Part shown: positions 17,032 through 27,385 of the stretch, in pieces | How the letters are laid out: every line of letters starts with the position of its first letter | How positions within the stretch are numbered: position 1 is the first letter of the stretch | DNA from: Streptomonospora nanhaiensis | GTDB lineage: Bacteria > Actinomycetota > Actinomycetes > Streptosporangiales > Streptosporangiaceae | NCBI RefSeq assembly: GCF_026642255.1 | Contig: NZ_CP113264.1 | Location: 1,612,001-1,676,000 of the forward strand | Reading direction: 5' to 3' | Length of the DNA stretch: 64,000 nucleotides | Translations under genes and position numbers: made by a program | Notes under the pieces: generated by a model | Seen by the model: the letters and a program-made list of their open reading frames with translations, nothing else | The model's database searches: none | Told to the model about the DNA's origin: nothing

Positions 17032-17133
17032 CCCCTGTTCGCCGGAAGGGGATCCCGGCCTGTCCGGGGCTCCGCCGGGACCCGTTCGCGGCATCATGGA
17101 CCCGAGCCCCACCATCCAGAAGGGACCACCACC

Positions 17134-17634
17134 GTGTCCTCAGAGTCATTCTCCGGACCATCCCACGATCCCCGCGACGGCAGGACTCCGCCGCCGGAGA
17201 CGCCGGACCGCGTCCGGCGGACCGCGATCGAGCTGATCGAGGCCTACGCGGACCGGGACCGGGAGGCGCTCGACGCGGTCGTCCCGCGCGCCGCCGACGA
17301 CGTGGACGAGGTCCTGTCGGAACTGAAGGTCGTCGCCGCCTTCCTCGGCCGCAGGGTGCAGCAGACCGGTGTGGTGTGGAAGCCCGCCGACTCCCGCGAG
17401 GCCGTCGCCCGTACCGTCGCCGAGATGCTCCCGCCCGAACTGGAGTTCGCGGTCGCCACCGCGTGGGAGGCCCACTCGGTCGGCGAGGAGGAGGCCGCCG
17501 AGCGCTTCACCCGGGGCGACCCCATGGTCTACGTCCACATGCTCGCGGCGTTCGGGGCCGCCATCGGCCTGGCCGTCTACAAGCGCGCCGAACTCCTGTC
17601 CGTCCTGCGCCAGGTCACCGGCCTGGCGGAGTAG
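17134..17634 (+). CDS. Protein of unknown function downstream of the branched-lipid pair
   Basis: 166 residues, acidic and helical: DRVRRTAIELIEAYADRDREALDAVVPRAADDVDEVLSELKVVAAFLGRRVQQTGVVW, then MLPPELEFAVATAWEAHSVGEEEAAERFTRGDPMVYVHMLAAFGAAIGLAVYKRAELLSVLRQV. The start is GTG 17134 after AGAAGGGA. No catalytic motif. Published 10-methyl lipid operons sometimes carry a third gene (TmsC) of unknown role; I cannot tell whether this is that protein. A hairpin and 160 bp separate it from the methyltransferase. Confidence 0.7.
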   Translation: MSSESFSGPSHDPRDGRTPPPETPDRVRRTAIELIEAYADRDREALDAVVPRAADDVDEVLSELKVVAAFLGRRVQQTGVVWKPADSREAVARTVAEMLPPELEFAVATAWEAHSVGEEEAAERFTRGDPMVYVHMLAAFGAAIGLAVYKRAELLSVLRQVTGLAE

Positions 17635-17746
17635 GGCGGCGACACGCGGGTCCGGGACCCCGGTGGCGGAGGGGTCGGGCGTGCCCCGGGGCGCGCGGTG
17701 AGCCGGTTCCCGGGCCCCGACCCCTAACGGGTCAGACACAAATCAC

Positions 17747-17762
17747 AGTGGTTTACTTCACT
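17747..17762 (+). promoter_or_regulatory. Inverted repeat resembling a DasR (dre) operator
   Basis: agtggtttacttcact has matching agtg/cact ends and agrees at 12 of 16 positions with the remembered dre consensus AGTGGTCTAGACCACT. It lies about 85 bp before the sugar-binding lipoprotein gene. DasR or another GntR-type sugar regulator is plausible. Confidence 0.4.
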
Positions 17763-17832
17763 GGAGGCCGTTCTTTACGTAGGTTTCCTACCAACCCTCA
17801 GGGGACCCTCGAAAGGAACGGGAGGCGTGCCG

Positions 17833-19119
17833 ATGGCCCGCAGACGAACCCACAAGTACGTTCCACTCCCCGCCGCCGCGGTGGCGCTGGTCCTGGCCGC
17901 CACGGCGTGCGGGTCCGGCGGGGGCGGTGACGGCTCCGCCGCCGACGGGCTCACGGTGTGGATCATGCAGGGCACCAACCCCGACGAGACCGGGTTCTTC
18001 GAGGAGGCCAACGCCGCGTTCACCGAGGAGACCGGTGTCGAGGTCGACGTCGAGTTCATCCCGTGGCAGGACGCCCAGAACAAGATCTCCACGGCCATCG
18101 CCGGAGGGACCACGCCCGACGTGGTCGAGCTCGGCAACACGCTCACCCCCGGGTTCGCCGACGCCGGGGCGCTGCACGACCTGTCCGGGTACGACATCGA
18201 CACCGACCAGTACATCCCCGGCCTCATGGAGATGGGCCGGCTCGGCGACGGCGTGTACGGCGTCCCCTGGTACGCCTCCATCCGCTCCGTGGTCTACCGC
18301 TCGGACATCTTCGAGGAGCACGGCCTGGAGGTGCCGGAGAACTGGGAGGAGCTGCGCGAGACCGCGACGGCCCTCGCCGAGGCGGAGGACGGCATGATCG
18401 CCTTCCCCGTGCCCGGCGACGCCCAGTACTCGGTCATGCCCTGGATCTGGGGCGGCGGCGGGGAGATCGCCGTCGAGCAGCCGGACGGCACCTGGGTTTC
18501 GGAGATCGACACCCCCGAGGGCCGGGCGGGGATCGAGTTCTTCACCGGCCTGGCCCTGGAGGACGGCACCTCCACCACGGGCGCGGTCAACTGGACCGAG
18601 ATCGAGGTCATGGAGTCGATCGCCAACGAGGAGGCGGCGATGGCCATCCTCGGCAGCGCCAACCCGAAGGCCATCCTGGAGAGCAACCCCGAGCTGGAGG
18701 GCAGGATCGACTCCTTCACCCTCCCCGGCCGGGAGGAGGGGTACATGCCCTCCTTCGCCGGCGGCTCCCTGCTCTCGGTCTTCGAGGGCACCGGCAACGA
18801 GGAGGCGGCCTGGCAGTACGTCCAGCACCTCACCGGCGACGAGTTCTCCATGCGGTGGTCCGAGGAGACCGGATTCTTCCCCGGCGTCACCGCGAAGGTC
18901 GAGGAGTTCTCCGAGTCGGCCGACCCGATCCTGGGACCGTTCGCGGTCCAGCTCAACGAGGCGAGCCGCGGCGTTCCGGTGACCCCGGCCTGGACCCAGG
19001 TCGAGGCCGAGAAGCTCCTGGTCGGCATGCAGCAGTCCATCCTCAACGGCGAGGCCTCGGTGGACGAGGCCACCGCGGACACCGCCGCGGAGATCGAGCG
19101 CATCCTCAACGGGGGTTAG
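17833..19119 (+). CDS. Sugar ABC transporter substrate-binding lipoprotein (CUT1 type)
   Basis: 428 residues. Lipoprotein signal: basic MARRRTHKY, hydrophobic core, lipobox LAATAC with the cysteine anchoring it outside the membrane. The mature part is family-1 solute-binding protein: TVWIMQGTNPDETGFFEEANAAFTEETGVEVDVEFIPWQDAQNKISTAIAGGTTPDVVELGNT, GVPWYASIRSVVYRSDIF, ITNG-like linker and a C-terminal VGMQQSILNGEASVDEATADTAAEIERIL. Ligand is probably an oligosaccharide. ATG 17833 sits 7-8 bases after GGGAGG; GTG 17827 is too close. First gene of the importer. Confidence 0.9.
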   Translation: MARRRTHKYVPLPAAAVALVLAATACGSGGGGDGSAADGLTVWIMQGTNPDETGFFEEANAAFTEETGVEVDVEFIPWQDAQNKISTAIAGGTTPDVVELGNTLTPGFADAGALHDLSGYDIDTDQYIPGLMEMGRLGDGVYGVPWYASIRSVVYRSDIFEEHGLEVPENWEELRETATALAEAEDGMIAFPVPGDAQYSVMPWIWGGGGEIAVEQPDGTWVSEIDTPEGRAGIEFFTGLALEDGTSTTGAVNWTEIEVMESIANEEAAMAILGSANPKAILESNPELEGRIDSFTLPGREEGYMPSFAGGSLLSVFEGTGNEEAAWQYVQHLTGDEFSMRWSEETGFFPGVTAKVEEFSESADPILGPFAVQLNEASRGVPVTPAWTQVEAEKLLVGMQQSILNGEASVDEATADTAAEIERILNGG

Positions 19120-19122
19120 GCA

Positions 19123-20133
19123 GTGGGAACACCGGTCGGGCTGGGAACCAGTGGACCGGGGCAGGGCGTCCGCCGCCCCTCCGGACCGTCCCCGAGGCGG
19201 TCCGGGGCCGGGCGGCGGCCCCCGCTCCTGGGCCGGCGCGCACGGAGGACCCTCCTCCCGTGGGTGCTGCTCGCCCCCGCGCTGACGGTCATCGGGCTGC
19301 TCCTGCTGTTCCCGCTCGGCCGGATCCTGTGGCTCTCCTTCCGCGACTTCAAGCTGCGCAACCTGATGTCCGGCGAGTCCGACTTCATCGGCCTGGACAA
19401 CTACGTCGCGCTGCTGACCGACCCCTACCTGTGGCAGGTCGCCATGGTGAACACGGTCGTGTTCGCCGTGGTCGCGGTCCTCACCACGATCGTCGTCGGC
19501 ACGCTCGTGGCACTGCTGCTGTCGACGCTGTCCACGGTCCCCCGGCTCGTAGTGGTCTCCTGCATCATGGTCGCCTGGGCCATGCCCGCCGTCAGCGGGA
19601 CCTACGTCTGGGTCTGGATCTTCGACGTCGACAACGGCGTCGTCGCCCAGGCGCTGACCTCCCTCGGGCTGCTCGACCCCTCGGGGCACAACTGGTTCGC
19701 CGACCGGCTGTTCTTCTACGCCATCGTCACCCTCAACGTGGTGCACGGCGGTTTCCCGTTCGTGGCGGTCACCGTCCTGGCCGGACTGCTCACCGTCCCC
19801 GCCGAACTCCACGAGGCGGCCCGGATCGACGGGGCCGGCGCCTGGAAGCGCTTCTGGCACGTCACGTTCCCGGTGCTGCGGCCCGTGTTCGCGGTGGTCA
19901 CGGTGCTGTCGACGATCTGGGACTTCAAGGTGTTCGCGCAGATCTACCTGATGCCCGGCGGCGACGTGGGCGGCTCGGACATGCTCAACCTCGGCGTGTG
20001 GTCCTACGTGAGGTCCTTCGGCCACAACGACTACGGGCTGGGCGCGGCCATCGCCGTCCTGCTCACCCTGCTGCTGCTGGTGGTCACGGTGTTCTACCTC
20101 AGGGCGCTGTTCCGAGAGGACGGGCTGAGGTGA
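19123..20133 (+). CDS. Sugar ABC transporter permease (MalF/UgpA type)
   Basis: 336 residues, starting with GTG three bases after the binding-protein stop; GGGGGTTAGG forms the ribosome site. A 45-residue basic Arg/Pro/Gly-rich cytoplasmic lead precedes six membrane helices. The EAA loop that contacts the ATPase reads ELHEAARIDGAGAWKRFWHVTFP. Partner of the lipoprotein and of the second permease. No ATPase is encoded nearby, so a shared MsiK-type ATPase is likely. Confidence 0.9.
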   Translation: MGTPVGLGTSGPGQGVRRPSGPSPRRSGAGRRPPLLGRRARRTLLPWVLLAPALTVIGLLLLFPLGRILWLSFRDFKLRNLMSGESDFIGLDNYVALLTDPYLWQVAMVNTVVFAVVAVLTTIVVGTLVALLLSTLSTVPRLVVVSCIMVAWAMPAVSGTYVWVWIFDVDNGVVAQALTSLGLLDPSGHNWFADRLFFYAIVTLNVVHGGFPFVAVTVLAGLLTVPAELHEAARIDGAGAWKRFWHVTFPVLRPVFAVVTVLSTIWDFKVFAQIYLMPGGDVGGSDMLNLGVWSYVRSFGHNDYGLGAAIAVLLTLLLLVVTVFYLRALFREDGLR

Positions 20134-20171
20134 CCGGGCGCGGCTGCGGGGCGCGCACGGGGGGCCACGGC

Positions 20172-20459
20172 TCAGTGGACGCCCGACACCAGCTTGTCCC
20201 GCACCCGGCGCCAGTCCACGGAGGCCAGGGAGCGCCGGTTGAGGTCCTCCCGGACCGCGGACATGGTGCGCAGGTCGTACTCGTCGAGCGGGCGCCCGTC
20301 GTCGTTGTCCTGGTTGACCAGGTTGTCCACGTACGCGAACAGCAGCCGGCCGCCCGTGTCGGCGAGGGCGTGCCGGACCGCCCTGTCGCGGAACCGCGCG
20401 TCGTGCGGGATCCAGCTGATGACGACCTCGGTGGGGGAGGGGCCCGGGGAGTCGTGCAC
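20172..20459 (-). CDS. Small protein of unknown function, antisense within the importer locus
   Basis: 95 residues: MHDSPGPSPTEVVISWIPHDARFRDRAVRHALADTGGRLLFAYVDNLVNQDNDDGRPLDEYDLRTMSAVREDLNRRSLASVDWRRVRDKLVSGVH. Codons are strongly G/C at position three in this frame, as in neighbouring genes, so it looks genuine. Start is GTG 20459, without a clear ribosome site. It lies on the opposite strand in the 503-bp gap between the two permease genes. No recognised domain. Confidence 0.55.
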   Translation of the reverse strand: MHDSPGPSPTEVVISWIPHDARFRDRAVRHALADTGGRLLFAYVDNLVNQDNDDGRPLDEYDLRTMSAVREDLNRRSLASVDWRRVRDKLVSGVH

Positions 20460-20636
20460 GGCGCTACCCCGCCGCTTCCGGCGGTCCCGACCATCCTGGC
20501 GACACGGCCCTCACCCCTCCTCGCCCGCCGGGGCCGGACAGGCGTCCCGCACCGGGCAGAGGTGGATTCTAACGGCCCGTCCCGGCCGCCGGACAACCCG
20601 ATCCCGCCCTACGGGCGCCGCTGACGAGGAGGACCG

Positions 20637-21539
20637 TTGGGCACGACCGCACACGTATCGGCCGCCACCGACCGCGACTGGGAGGAACGGGTCCGCCGGG
20701 CCAGGCGCAGGGGCGGCGCAGTCCGCTCAGGCCGCCTCCTGGCCAAGGGCGCCGCGGTGGGCGCGCTGCTGCTGTTCACCCTGTTCCCGGTGTACTTCAT
20801 GCTGACGAGCGCGTTCTCGGACCGGAGCACCTCGGGCACCGGGGCGCTGCTGCCGACCGCGCCGACCCTGGACAACTTCGCCTACGTCCTGACCGAGGGC
20901 AACTTCGACACGTACATGGCCAACTCGCTGGCGGTCGCCTGCATCACGGTGGTGGGCGCGTGCGTGCTGTCGCTGCTGGCCGCGGTGGCGGTGGCCCGGT
21001 TCCGCTTCCGGTTCCGCACCGCCGTGCTGGTCATGATCCTCATCGTGCAGATGGTGCCGCTGGAGGCGCTGGTCATCCCGCTCTTCCTCCAGGTGCGCGA
21101 CCTCCAGATGCTCAACACCCTGCTCGGCCTCGGCATCGTGTACGTGGCCCTGTCCCTGCCGCTGGCGGTGTGGATGATGCGGGGCTTCGTCGCGGCCGTG
21201 CCCGTGGAGGTGGAGGAGGCCGCCTACATCGACGGCGCCTCCTGGCTCCAGATGTTCTGGAGGGTCCTGTTCCCGCTCGTCGCGCCCGGCCTGGTGGCGA
21301 CCGCGATCTTCTCGTTCATCGTGGCCTGGAACGAGTTCGTGCTCGCCCTGACCTTCATGACCCAGAGCGAGAACTACACCGTCGCGGTCGGCCTGCGCCA
21401 GTTCTTCGGCCAGTACGCCAACGAGTGGGGGCACGTGATGGCCGCGTCCACCCTCATCACCCTCCCGGTCATGGTCTTCTTCATCCTCGTCCAGCGCTTC
21501 CTGGTCTCGGGCCTGGTCCAGGGCGCGGTCAAGGGGTAG
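20637..21539 (+). CDS. Sugar ABC transporter permease (MalG type)
   Basis: 300 residues, six membrane helices after a basic 40-residue lead, with the EAA loop EVEEAAYIDGASWLQMFWRVLFPLV and the typical C-terminus FFILVQRFLVSGLVQGAVKG. The start is TTG at 20637, supported by a strong GAGGAGGA ribosome site 5 bases upstream. Pairs with the MalF-type permease, though separated from it by a divergent small gene, so it may rely on read-through or its own promoter. Confidence 0.9.
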   Translation: MGTTAHVSAATDRDWEERVRRARRRGGAVRSGRLLAKGAAVGALLLFTLFPVYFMLTSAFSDRSTSGTGALLPTAPTLDNFAYVLTEGNFDTYMANSLAVACITVVGACVLSLLAAVAVARFRFRFRTAVLVMILIVQMVPLEALVIPLFLQVRDLQMLNTLLGLGIVYVALSLPLAVWMMRGFVAAVPVEVEEAAYIDGASWLQMFWRVLFPLVAPGLVATAIFSFIVAWNEFVLALTFMTQSENYTVAVGLRQFFGQYANEWGHVMAASTLITLPVMVFFILVQRFLVSGLVQGAVKG

Positions 21540-21582
21540 GGGCGGGGCCGGCCCCGGGAGGACCGGTCCCGCGCTCCCGGCG

Positions 21583-21612
21583 GCCGTCCCCGCGCGCACG
21601 CGCGGGGACGGC
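21583..21612. terminator. Bidirectional terminator between malG-type permease and fadD-like gene
   Basis: 13-bp perfect stem with gcac loop between two convergent genes. Confidence 0.75.
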
Positions 21613-21617
21613 GCGTG

Positions 21618-23195
21618 TCAGCCGCGCAGCTCGCGTTTGAGGATCTTCCCGGTGGACGTCATCGGCAGCTCGGTGCGGAACTCGACCTCGCGCGGGTACT
21701 TGTAGCCCGCCAGGCGCTCCTTGGACCAGGAGACGAGTTCGTCGGCGGTGAGGTCGGAGCCCTCCTTGGGGATCACGAACGCCTTGACCTCCTCGCCGTG
21801 GGTGTCGTGCGGGACGCCGACGACCGCGGCGAGGCTGACCGCGTCGTGGGTCATCAGGACCTCCTCGACCTCGCGCGGGTACACGTTGTACCCGCCGCGG
21901 ATGATCATGTCCTTCGAGCGGTCGATGATGAAGTAGAAGCCCTCCTCGTCCCGGCGGGCGATGTCGCCGGTACGGAACCATCCGTCCCGGATGACCTCGG
22001 CGTTCACCTCGGGACGGTTGTGGTAGCCCTTCATCACCAGGTGGCCGCGGACGGCGATCTCCCCGACCGGCTCCCTGTCCTCCTCCTGGACGACCTCGTT
22101 CCAGTCCGGGTCGATCAGCTTCATCTCCACACCCCACACCGGGCGGCCGATCGAACCGGTCTTGGCCTTGACCCGGGGGTTGTTGAAGGAGGCGACCGGC
22201 GAGGTCTCGGACAGGCCGTAGCCCTCTTTGATGCCGACGCCGAACACCTTGGTGAAGTCCTCGGCGAGCCGGCCGGGCAGGGCGGCGCCGCCGGAGACGG
22301 CGTCGACCATGTTCGCGGCGATGCCCTCGAGGTCGTACTCGCCGGCCCCGGCGCTCTGGACCGCGTTGAGCAGGCCCCAGTACATGGTGGGCACGCCCGC
22401 GAACCCGGTGACGCCCTCCTTCTCCATGAGGCGCAGGGCCTCGTCCCCGTCGAAGCGCGGCATGAGGACCATGGTCCCGTGGCGGTACAGGCAGGCGTTG
22501 AGCATGACCGTCTGGCCGAAGATGTGGAACAGCGGGAGGACCACCAGGGAGACGTCGCGGCCCTCCGGGTGCGCGTTCACCAGCTTGGCCGAGCCGATGG
22601 CGTTCATCATCAGGTTGTTGTGGCTCAGCTCGGCGCCCTTGGGCTTGCCGGTCGTGCCGCTCGTGTAGATGATGACCGCCGTGTCCTCGGCGCTCGTCTG
22701 CACGCTCTCGAACTCGCCGGACCGGCCCTCCAGCGCCTTCCAGAAGGTCTCGGCGCCGTCGATGGTGGACTCGGTGGCGCCCGGCACGGCGGGGAGGTCC
22801 ACGTAGATGTCGCAGCCGTCCGTCTGCTGGAAGGCCTCGTAGGCGCGCGGGCCCAGCGGCAGTTCCGGGGTGCCGGTGAACGCGAACAGCGCCTTGGCCC
22901 CGGAGTCCTCCAGGTGGTAGGCGATCTCACGGGGGGTCAGCAGCACGTTCAGGGGGACGACCACCGCGCCCGCCTTGAGGGCGCCGAAGTAGACGAACGG
23001 GAAGTAGGGCACGTTCGGACTGGCGAGAGCGACCCGGTCGCCGGGTCTGATCCCCCGGGAGACGAGGAGGTCGGCCACCTGGTTGGCGATCATGTCGGTG
23101 AGGGCGTAGTTCAGGCGCAGGTCCCCGAAGACCAGGCACTCCTTCTCGGGCGCCGAGCGGGCGCCGTCCTCCAGAAGCACGGACAGGTTGAACAT
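21618..23195 (-). CDS. Long-chain fatty-acid--CoA ligase (FadD-like acyl-CoA synthetase)
   Basis: 525 residues, standard for the ANL superfamily. ATP-binding P-loop YTSGTTGKPKG, A4 motif GYGLSET, A7 WFRTGDIAR, hinge DRSKDMIIRGGYNVYPREVE and C-terminal catalytic lysine in STGKILKREL. It adenylates a fatty acid and passes it to CoA at the inner membrane or in the cytoplasm. Substrate chain length unknown. A TetR-type palindrome lies 117 bp upstream. Confidence 0.88.
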   Translation of the reverse strand: MFNLSVLLEDGARSAPEKECLVFGDLRLNYALTDMIANQVADLLVSRGIRPGDRVALASPNVPYFPFVYFGALKAGAVVVPLNVLLTPREIAYHLEDSGAKALFAFTGTPELPLGPRAYEAFQQTDGCDIYVDLPAVPGATESTIDGAETFWKALEGRSGEFESVQTSAEDTAVIIYTSGTTGKPKGAELSHNNLMMNAIGSAKLVNAHPEGRDVSLVVLPLFHIFGQTVMLNACLYRHGTMVLMPRFDGDEALRLMEKEGVTGFAGVPTMYWGLLNAVQSAGAGEYDLEGIAANMVDAVSGGAALPGRLAEDFTKVFGVGIKEGYGLSETSPVASFNNPRVKAKTGSIGRPVWGVEMKLIDPDWNEVVQEEDREPVGEIAVRGHLVMKGYHNRPEVNAEVIRDGWFRTGDIARRDEEGFYFIIDRSKDMIIRGGYNVYPREVEEVLMTHDAVSLAAVVGVPHDTHGEEVKAFVIPKEGSDLTADELVSWSKERLAGYKYPREVEFRTELPMTSTGKILKRELRG

Positions 23196-23505
23196 GGGGG
23201 CCTCCCGCAGGCAGGTGAATCCGGTGGATCCGGATAAGTCAGGACACGCACGAAGGGAGCCGGTGTGACCGGGATCGCGTGTTCTGTGCCACTTTCACGG
23301 CAGAGTAACAAACCGAACAGTCGGTGTGGAGAGGACGCGGGTCCGTAATCTCACCGATCTTTTCGCTACGCTCCGTCACGGTTCCCGGCCCCCGGGCGGG
23401 CGGGGACCGTCTGCGGCCCGAGGCGCGTGAACGCGTCCTGCACCCGACCCGCCAACCGCTAACCTGTGGGAAGTACACCCAGACGCGGCTAAGGAACCTT
23501 CAGCG
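23196..23505. other. Divergent promoter region between fadD-like gene and leuS
   Basis: accga (23312-23316) and tcggt (23321-23325) form an inverted repeat like operators of TetR-type fatty-acid regulators, suited to control of the FadD-like gene. TAACCT (23460-23465) is a candidate -10 for leuS, giving a leader of roughly 35 bases. No T-box or leader peptide recognised. Confidence 0.45.
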
Positions 23506-26001
<2,496 letters not shown>

Positions 26002-26009
26002 CCGGAACG

Positions 26010-26040
26010 GGACGGCGGCCGCCGGGCGCGGCCGCCGTCC
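26010..26040 (+). terminator. leuS terminator
   Basis: 13-bp stem, 5-base loop, starting 9 bases after the leuS stop. Confidence 0.7.
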
Positions 26041-26055
26041 CCCGCGGTCGGCTCG

Positions 26056-26673
26056 GTGACCGACAGGGAGGCGGGTGGCCGGGTGGGTCCCCTCGTGCGG
26101 GTGGCCGTGATCGGTGCGGGCGCGGTGGTGCTGTCCGCGGCCGCCGTCGGCGGCGGGCTGTGGCTGTCCGGGAACGACCCGGACGTCCCCGAGAGCGGTG
26201 ACGTCCACGCCGCGGCGACCGGCTGCGACGCCGTCACCGGCGAACTCCTCGCGGAGCGCCTGCCCGGGGCGGTCGCGCAGCCCCGGGAGCAGGGCCCCCT
26301 GGAGGGCGGCGACAACCTCGTGTGCGCGTGGTCCTCGCCCGGGGCCCCCGGCGGCGACGGGGGAGCACTGCGCGTCGACGTGTCGGCGCTCTTCACCGAC
26401 GCCACGGGGGAGGAACCGGTGACCGGGGCCGACCGCGCCGCGGAGGCGTACACGGCACTCCTGCCCGTGCGCGCCGAGGAGGTGGACCTGCCGACGGGCG
26501 AGGGCGCGGTGTGGCACGGGCAGGTGCCCGGCACCGCCGAACTCGCCTTCCACAGCGACAACCTGTTCGTGCGCGTGTCCTACGCGGGCCTGGCCGGGCA
26601 GGAACCGGTCGACCCCGAGGACGCGGCCGACCTGGCCGCCGAGTTCGCCGGACGGATCGGGGAGTCCCTGTGA
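26056..26673 (+). CDS. Membrane-anchored extracytoplasmic protein, function unknown
   Basis: 205 residues. One membrane segment near residues 14-38 (VRVAVIGAGAVVLSAAAVGGGLWLSG) followed by an acidic domain with two cysteines (TGCDAV and LVCAWSS) that resembles DUF3558-like lipoprotein domains in layout. GTG 26056 is used; GTG 26083 has a better GGGAGG site and is a credible alternative. Overlaps the next gene by 4 bases, and both share a Cys-x-Trp pattern, so they look like diverged duplicates. Confidence 0.65.
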   Translation: MTDREAGGRVGPLVRVAVIGAGAVVLSAAAVGGGLWLSGNDPDVPESGDVHAAATGCDAVTGELLAERLPGAVAQPREQGPLEGGDNLVCAWSSPGAPGGDGGALRVDVSALFTDATGEEPVTGADRAAEAYTALLPVRAEEVDLPTGEGAVWHGQVPGTAELAFHSDNLFVRVSYAGLAGQEPVDPEDAADLAAEFAGRIGESL

Positions 26674-27344
26674 GCCCGCAGTACCCCCCCCAGCCCCCGT
26701 ACGGCCCTCCTCCCGAGGTGGTGCCGTCGGCGCAGCCGCAGAGCAGGGGCTGCGCGACGGCGGGAGTGGTCGCCGCCGGCCTGGCCCTGCTCCTGCTCGC
26801 GGCCGGCGCGATCTGGTACGTCGTCACGCGGGACTCCCCGGAGACGGGCGAGTACGAGTCGGCCCCCGAGTGCGCCGCCGTCGCGACGGAGACGCTGGAC
26901 GCGCTGGTGCCGGGGCACGAACTGGAGCTGGAGGAGCCGGTCGGCGGTCCGGAGGACCCGGCCGGGTCCGGGTGGCAGTGCCGCTGGGCCACCCCGGAGG
27001 GCCCGGGAGAGGCGGTTCCGGCCACGGCGACGCTGGTGATGGTGGCCGCTCCCAACCCGGGCGGGGTGACGACCGCCGCCGACAACCTGCGCGCGACCAC
27101 GGAACAGCACGACACCACCGGGCTGGACGGTGTCGGCGAGGAGGCGGTGCGCTGGACCCGCGGGGCGCCGTTCACGGTCGGCTGCGTGGGGACGCGGGTC
27201 TCCAACCTGTACCTGGAGTCCTGCTACAGCGTGGCGTCCCGCTACGACGCGACCGAGCCGGCCGACGAGGAGCGTATCGTCGCCGACGCGGAGGAGCTCG
27301 CCCTGGCGGTGGTCGGGGCCCTCCCGGAGTCGATCCCCGAGTGA
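26670..27344 (+). CDS. Membrane-anchored extracytoplasmic protein, paralogue-like, function unknown
   Basis: 224 residues. Pro-rich cytoplasmic lead (SPQYPPQPPYGPPPEV), a membrane helix near 30-52 (TAGVVAAGLALLLLAAGAIWYVV), then an extracytoplasmic domain with ECAAV, QCRWATPEG, GCVG and SCYSV cysteines, enough for two disulfides. Start GTG overlaps the previous stop (GTGA), implying coupled translation. No enzymatic motif. Probable cell-surface protein. Confidence 0.75.
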   Translation: MSPQYPPQPPYGPPPEVVPSAQPQSRGCATAGVVAAGLALLLLAAGAIWYVVTRDSPETGEYESAPECAAVATETLDALVPGHELELEEPVGGPEDPAGSGWQCRWATPEGPGEAVPATATLVMVAAPNPGGVTTAADNLRATTEQHDTTGLDGVGEEAVRWTRGAPFTVGCVGTRVSNLYLESCYSVASRYDATEPADEERIVADAEELALAVVGALPESIPE

Positions 27345-27385
27345 CGGGCCGGCGCCCCCCCGGGCGTCCCCGACGGCCGGGAGCC

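Noticed and set aside
23466..23505. T-box or leader-peptide attenuator before leuS
   Set aside because: The leader is too short and lacks the T-box sequence or a Leu-codon run.
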